Below, piece after piece: positions 6,301-8,704 of a DNA stretch of 8,704 nucleotides; position 1 is the stretch's first letter, and every line of letters starts with the position of its first letter. Origin of the DNA: Bacillota bacterium. GTDB taxonomy: Bacteria > Bacillota > Thermosediminibacteria > Thermosediminibacterales > Thermosediminibacteraceae. The notes under the pieces are model-generated. The model saw only the letters and a list, made by a program, of their open reading frames with translations, had not been told where the DNA came from and did no database searches. Where the stretch lies: NCBI GenBank assembly GCA_003242255.1, contig QGUT01000060.1:1-8704 (forward strand). Reading direction: 5' to 3'. A program made the translations under genes and the position numbers.

Positions 6301-7596
6301 TTAAAAATTGACGGCCATGCCGTTGCTGGCATTTATGAAGAACCTCTTGGACCTGCTCACCACGGTCCAAACCGGTATCAGTTCGTCATCCACTTTTAAA
6401 TAAGACAACTCAAGAAAGTCAATTTCTTTCAAATTGAAGGTCGCGATGGCGGCATCCAGGGCCTGGATGGGGGATATGGGCTTGATTTCGTGGAGCACTT
6501 TGTTTTGTCTTACAATGTTCCTGAAATACCTGGATACCTGGTTTTCCTCTACGGTGACGGTGAGGCAATCGCTCTTGCTCATGAGCGGCAGGCCCTCGAT
6601 CCTTATGCCGAAATTGAAGGTATATCCGCTCTTTTGGTTTTCAGCCGCCCTGTATCCCGCGAGGTACACATCCTTTGGCCAGCCGCCATGAGTATTTATG
6701 AAGTTGACGGCTACCGTCAGAGCATCGTAAAAATTCGATCCTACCTTCACCCCCCCGGCGAGGGGCCTGCTGTACTCCAGGGCACCGTTAGGATATATCC
6801 TGAGCCCCCGGCTTCCGTCGGTATAGACCACCGCACCGTCCTTCTCTTCGATTTTGCGCGTGACAGAAAAATCGGGGAAAAACTGGGCTATGGTGCCCTG
6901 GGACGGGATTTTTTCGTACCTGACGGAGAGCACCGGAAACTCCTCCTGCCCCGTCGTCAAAGGCACGTAGATACCCTCCTCCAGCTTGACATTTATCTTG
7001 GCGGGCGGAAGATAAGTGTATGCGGGCGGATTTTCCAGCCTTGCCTGCTCCAGGAGCTTTCTCAGTTCGGAGCTGCTCCCCTTAGTTTTTAAAGCGTAAA
7101 ATTCCCCACCGCTCCCTTTAAAAAAAACGGAAAGGCCATCCTCCTCAACTATCATCATCGATATTACTGCTCTCTCCTGAGGGATGGCCTGCTGACCTGC
7201 GTTCATATTGAAAACCTTTGTCAAAAAATCCACGGGTAAAGGTACGGGGAAGATGAGCTCCATCCCCACTTTCTGCCGCAAATTGTCGTCGTCCAGTTCG
7301 GGGTTATTTACTTCGACAAGCTCTTTCCCATCCAGTACTTTTCTCGCATAATCCCAAATTTCCCTGTAAAAAGGCCTGTTGGGATAAAGAATGCTGTGCA
7401 TATCCTGGGCGAAGTGAAGTACAACTCTATTCGGGGCTATCACGTCCGATAGGTCTACGACGCTCATGCCGTAATATTCATTTTGAACATCAGCGTATTG
7501 GTCGGAAAATCGCCACCAGGTTATGCCGGACAGAAAAAGGCTGGTGCCGACTAGCAGAGCGAGCACTAAACCTAGGATTGAATCCCTGTTTTTCAC
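6301..7596 (-). CDS. yycH: WalK regulatory membrane protein YycH (WalH)
   Basis: The 431-residue product fits YycH in length and design: a basic tip (MKNRDS), one transmembrane helix (about 7-27, ILGLVLALLVGTSLFLSGITW) and a large exported domain. The domain carries YycH-like features, including the FPVPLPVDFLTKVFN stretch, the YPNGALEYSRP segment, and a C-terminal repeat of a PepSY-like pattern (LIPVWTVVSRSKRFFINASNG). With YycI it forms the complex that tunes the WalK sensor. The start is GTG at 7596, with GGCGGTG 5 bases upstream. The gene follows the Ig-like gene after 14 bp and precedes yycI by 17 bp, so all three are almost surely one transcript. Sequence similarity in this family is weak, so the call rests partly on gene order. 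Confidence 0.88.
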   Translation of the reverse strand: MKNRDSILGLVLALLVGTSLFLSGITWWRFSDQYADVQNEYYGMSVVDLSDVIAPNRVVLHFAQDMHSILYPNRPFYREIWDYARKVLDGKELVEVNNPELDDDNLRQKVGMELIFPVPLPVDFLTKVFNMNAGQQAIPQERAVISMMIVEEDGLSVFFKGSGGEFYALKTKGSSSELRKLLEQARLENPPAYTYLPPAKINVKLEEGIYVPLTTGQEEFPVLSVRYEKIPSQGTIAQFFPDFSVTRKIEEKDGAVVYTDGSRGLRIYPNGALEYSRPLAGGVKVGSNFYDALTVAVNFINTHGGWPKDVYLAGYRAAENQKSGYTFNFGIRIEGLPLMSKSDCLTVTVEENQVSRYFRNIVRQNKVLHEIKPISPIQALDAAIATFNLKEIDFLELSYLKVDDELIPVWTVVSRSKRFFINASNGMAVNF

Positions 7597-7610
7597 GACA
7601 GCACCGCCTT

Positions 7611-8009
7611 TTACTGCAATATGAAAAGTTTTAAAGCCTGGATGATGGAATTCAAGCCTTTTATCTGGGTGTCCTTGTCATGCCTGTAGACGCTGCGGGA
7701 CACGATTTCCTCCTGGCCGGATGGGAAAACAGCCTTCACAGTTATCACATTTTTCCCCATCTCTATGTCGGCCTGGGTCACGAAAAGGCCCGAAGCGCCT
7801 ACTTTTATGGTTTCCTTTTTCTCTCCGTTGACCGAGATCTCTACCGAAGTGTCGGCAATGGCCTCTCCCGACACGACCACGTAGCTTTCAATCGTCTCAA
7901 ATCCGTCTTTGGGCCGGTTGAGCACAAATGCCTCCTTCGCGTCAGCGATGATGAAAAGGAAAATAACTATACAAAGGGATAAAGCAGCAATCCCCGCGAT
8001 CCTTTTCAT
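7611..8009 (-). CDS. Small exported Ig-like domain protein, unknown function, in the wal operon
   Basis: The product has 132 residues and I recognise no named family member. Residues 1-24 form a signal peptide or anchor (basic MKR, hydrophobic core to about 21, then ADA before K25). Residues about 30-108 look like one bacterial Ig-like beta-sandwich: alternating strands, SGEAIADTSVEISVNG and GKNVITVKAVFPSGQ, as in Big/glucodextranase-B type modules. The tail (about 113-132, KGLNSIIQALKLFIL) is predicted as an amphipathic helix that might touch the membrane or a partner. A Cys at 13 is inside the hydrophobic core and does not form a lipobox. It starts at ATG 8009, with AAAGGAG 10 bases upstream. 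It is the first gene of the yycH-yycI transcript, directly under the WalR-like operator. A role in envelope sensing or WalK control is inference from position only. Confidence 0.85.
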   Translation of the reverse strand: MKRIAGIAALSLCIVIFLFIIADAKEAFVLNRPKDGFETIESYVVVSGEAIADTSVEISVNGEKKETIKVGASGLFVTQADIEMGKNVITVKAVFPSGQEEIVSRSVYRHDKDTQIKGLNSIIQALKLFILQ

Positions 8010-8033
8010 AAAACCTATTCTCCTTTTTAAAAT

Positions 8034-8062
8034 ATAATGTCTCTTTTTAAAGTTTATCTCAA
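8034..8062 (-). promoter_or_regulatory. Sigma-A-like promoter for the Ig-like gene, yycH and yycI
   Basis: The minus strand has TTGAGA (8057-8062; five of six to TTGACA), a 17-bp spacer and CATTAT (8034-8039; four of six to TATAAT). It lies 25 bp upstream of the ATG at 8009. The weak -10 fits a promoter that needs an activator, and the WalR-like half-sites end 4 bp upstream of the -35. Confidence 0.55.
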
Positions 8063-8066
8063 TATT

Positions 8067-8105
8067 GTTACAGCATTGTTACACACTAATTACGTTTGAT
8101 TTACA
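8067..8105 (-). promoter_or_regulatory. WalR (YycF) operator array: four half-sites at 11-bp period
   Basis: The WalR consensus is a direct repeat TGTWAH-N5-TGTWAH. On the minus strand the hexamers are TGTAAA (8100-8105), CGTAAT (8089-8094), TGTAAC (8078-8083) and TGTAAC (8067-8072), each separated by exactly 5 bases. Three are perfect matches and CGTAAT has one mismatch. The two nearest the promoter make a perfect operator. The walK stop codon lies within the first half-site. The spacing puts all four on one DNA face, as expected for tandem dimers of an OmpR/PhoB-type regulator. Confidence 0.75.
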
Positions 8106-8704
8106 CAAGGGCCGGAAGTTTTATGATAACCACCGTACCTTTGCCCGGTTCGCTTTGCACTTCTATATCGCCGTCGTGGGCCAGCACTATTTCTCGGGCT
8201 ATCGAAAGGCCTAGGCCCGTTCCGCCCAATTCGCGGCTTCTGGTCTTATCGACCCGGTAAAAGCGCTCGAAAATTCTCGGCAGGTCCTCTTTGGGGATAC
8301 CTATTCCCGTATCCTCCACCGAGACGCAAACCTGATTGCCTGCTTTTTCGCCTTTCACGAATATTCGGCCGCCCTCGGACGTGTACTTTATGGCGTTGGA
8401 AAGCACGTTCTGGAACACCTGCTCCATCTTATCCCTGTCGGCAAACACTTCGAGGTTTTCCTCTATCTCGCATCTCACCGAAAGTCCCTTTTTCTTCGCA
8501 CTCATCATCATCTTGGATACAACTTCGCCGACGAGCAAATCGATCTTCAGCGGCCTCTTATTCCATTTAACTTCTTTGTTGTCCAGCCTGGAAAGCTCCA
8601 GAAGGTCGTTGACGAGTCTCGTCATCCTGTCCGCCTCATCGTTTATGACCTTTACGAACTGGTAGGCAACGGCAGAGTCCTCAATGCCCCGTTCAAAAAA
8701 GTTT
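8101..8704 (-). CDS. walK: Sensor histidine kinase WalK, C-terminal 200 residues (partial, runs off right edge)
   Basis: The open frame enters at the right edge with NFFERGIEDSA and runs 200 residues to a TAA at 8101. Visible parts are the second half of the HisKA dimerisation helix pair (DEADRMTRLVNDLLELSRLD, about 22-41), then a HATPase_c domain. That domain has the N box (NVLSNAIKYT, N103), G1 box (DTGIGIP, about 131-137), F box (IFERFYRVDKTRS) and G2 box (GGTGLGLSI, about 160-168). The phospho-accepting histidine, HAMP/PAS region and membrane helices lie outside the window. The EADRMTRLVNDLLELSRLD stretch and the adjacent yycH/yycI identify it as WalK, the essential cell-wall homeostasis kinase that phosphorylates WalR. 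walR is expected just beyond the right edge. Confidence 0.93.
   Translation of the reverse strand, partial: NFFERGIEDSAVAYQFVKVINDEADRMTRLVNDLLELSRLDNKEVKWNKRPLKIDLLVGEVVSKMMMSAKKKGLSVRCEIEENLEVFADRDKMEQVFQNVLSNAIKYTSEGGRIFVKGEKAGNQVCVSVEDTGIGIPKEDLPRIFERFYRVDKTRSRELGGTGLGLSIAREIVLAHDGDIEVQSEPGKGTVVIIKLPALV

Noticed and set aside
7611..8009. Possible lipoprotein signal (Cys at residue 13) in the Ig-like protein
   Set aside because: The residue before the Cys is Leu, not Gly, Ala or Ser, and the Cys sits in the middle of the hydrophobic core, so it is not a lipobox.
8023..8051. CTTTTTAAA repeated twice at 20-bp distance near the Ig-like gene promoter
   Set aside because: It is low-complexity A/T sequence covering the ribosome binding site and promoter spacer, with no matching operator known to me.

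Overview
The window is a stretch of chromosome from a low-to-mid-GC Gram-positive bacterium. All eight genes with readable products, plus one gene start at the left edge, lie on the minus strand and are transcribed from high to low coordinates. The walK - yycH - yycI - ... - rlmH order is a Firmicutes hallmark. The strong GGAGG-type ribosome binding sites, TTG/GTG starts and roughly even base composition fit a Clostridia-type anaerobe, perhaps of the Thermoanaerobacterales/Thermosediminibacterales kind. The exact lineage is inference, not something the sequence proves.

Region 1 (8704 to about 5435) is the WalK end of the essential cell-wall two-component system. It holds the C-terminal 200 residues of the sensor kinase WalK, a small exported Ig-like protein, YycH and YycI. 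The 91-bp gap after walK contains four hexamers at an exact 11-bp period that match or nearly match the WalR operator (TGTWAH-N5-TGTWAH). They end 4 bp upstream of a sigma-A-like promoter. This suggests the Ig-like gene, yycH and yycI form a sub-operon that WalR can control separately from walRK.

Region 2 (5413 to 821) sits where yycJ/walJ and htrA are often found. Instead there is a tight three-gene cassette: a LarA-family nickel-pincer 2-hydroxyacid racemase/epimerase, a cytosolic M28-like metallopeptidase homologue with PA and winged-helix-like domains, and a DUF362 protein with two [4Fe-4S] ferredoxin motifs. It has a candidate -10 element in front and a clean intrinsic terminator behind. 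The joint function is unknown. No link to cell-wall control can be read from the sequence.

Region 3 (807 to 147) is rlmH, the 23S rRNA pseudouridine-1915 N3-methyltransferase. It has its own extended -10 promoter and its own terminator, so it looks monocistronic here. Region 4 (91 to 1) holds an ECF-type promoter-like motif, a strong ribosome binding site and the first 11 codons of a gene that resembles the start of an ECF sigma factor.

No tRNA, rRNA, CRISPR array, insertion sequence or plus-strand gene is supported. There is no gene-free stretch longer than 300 bases.
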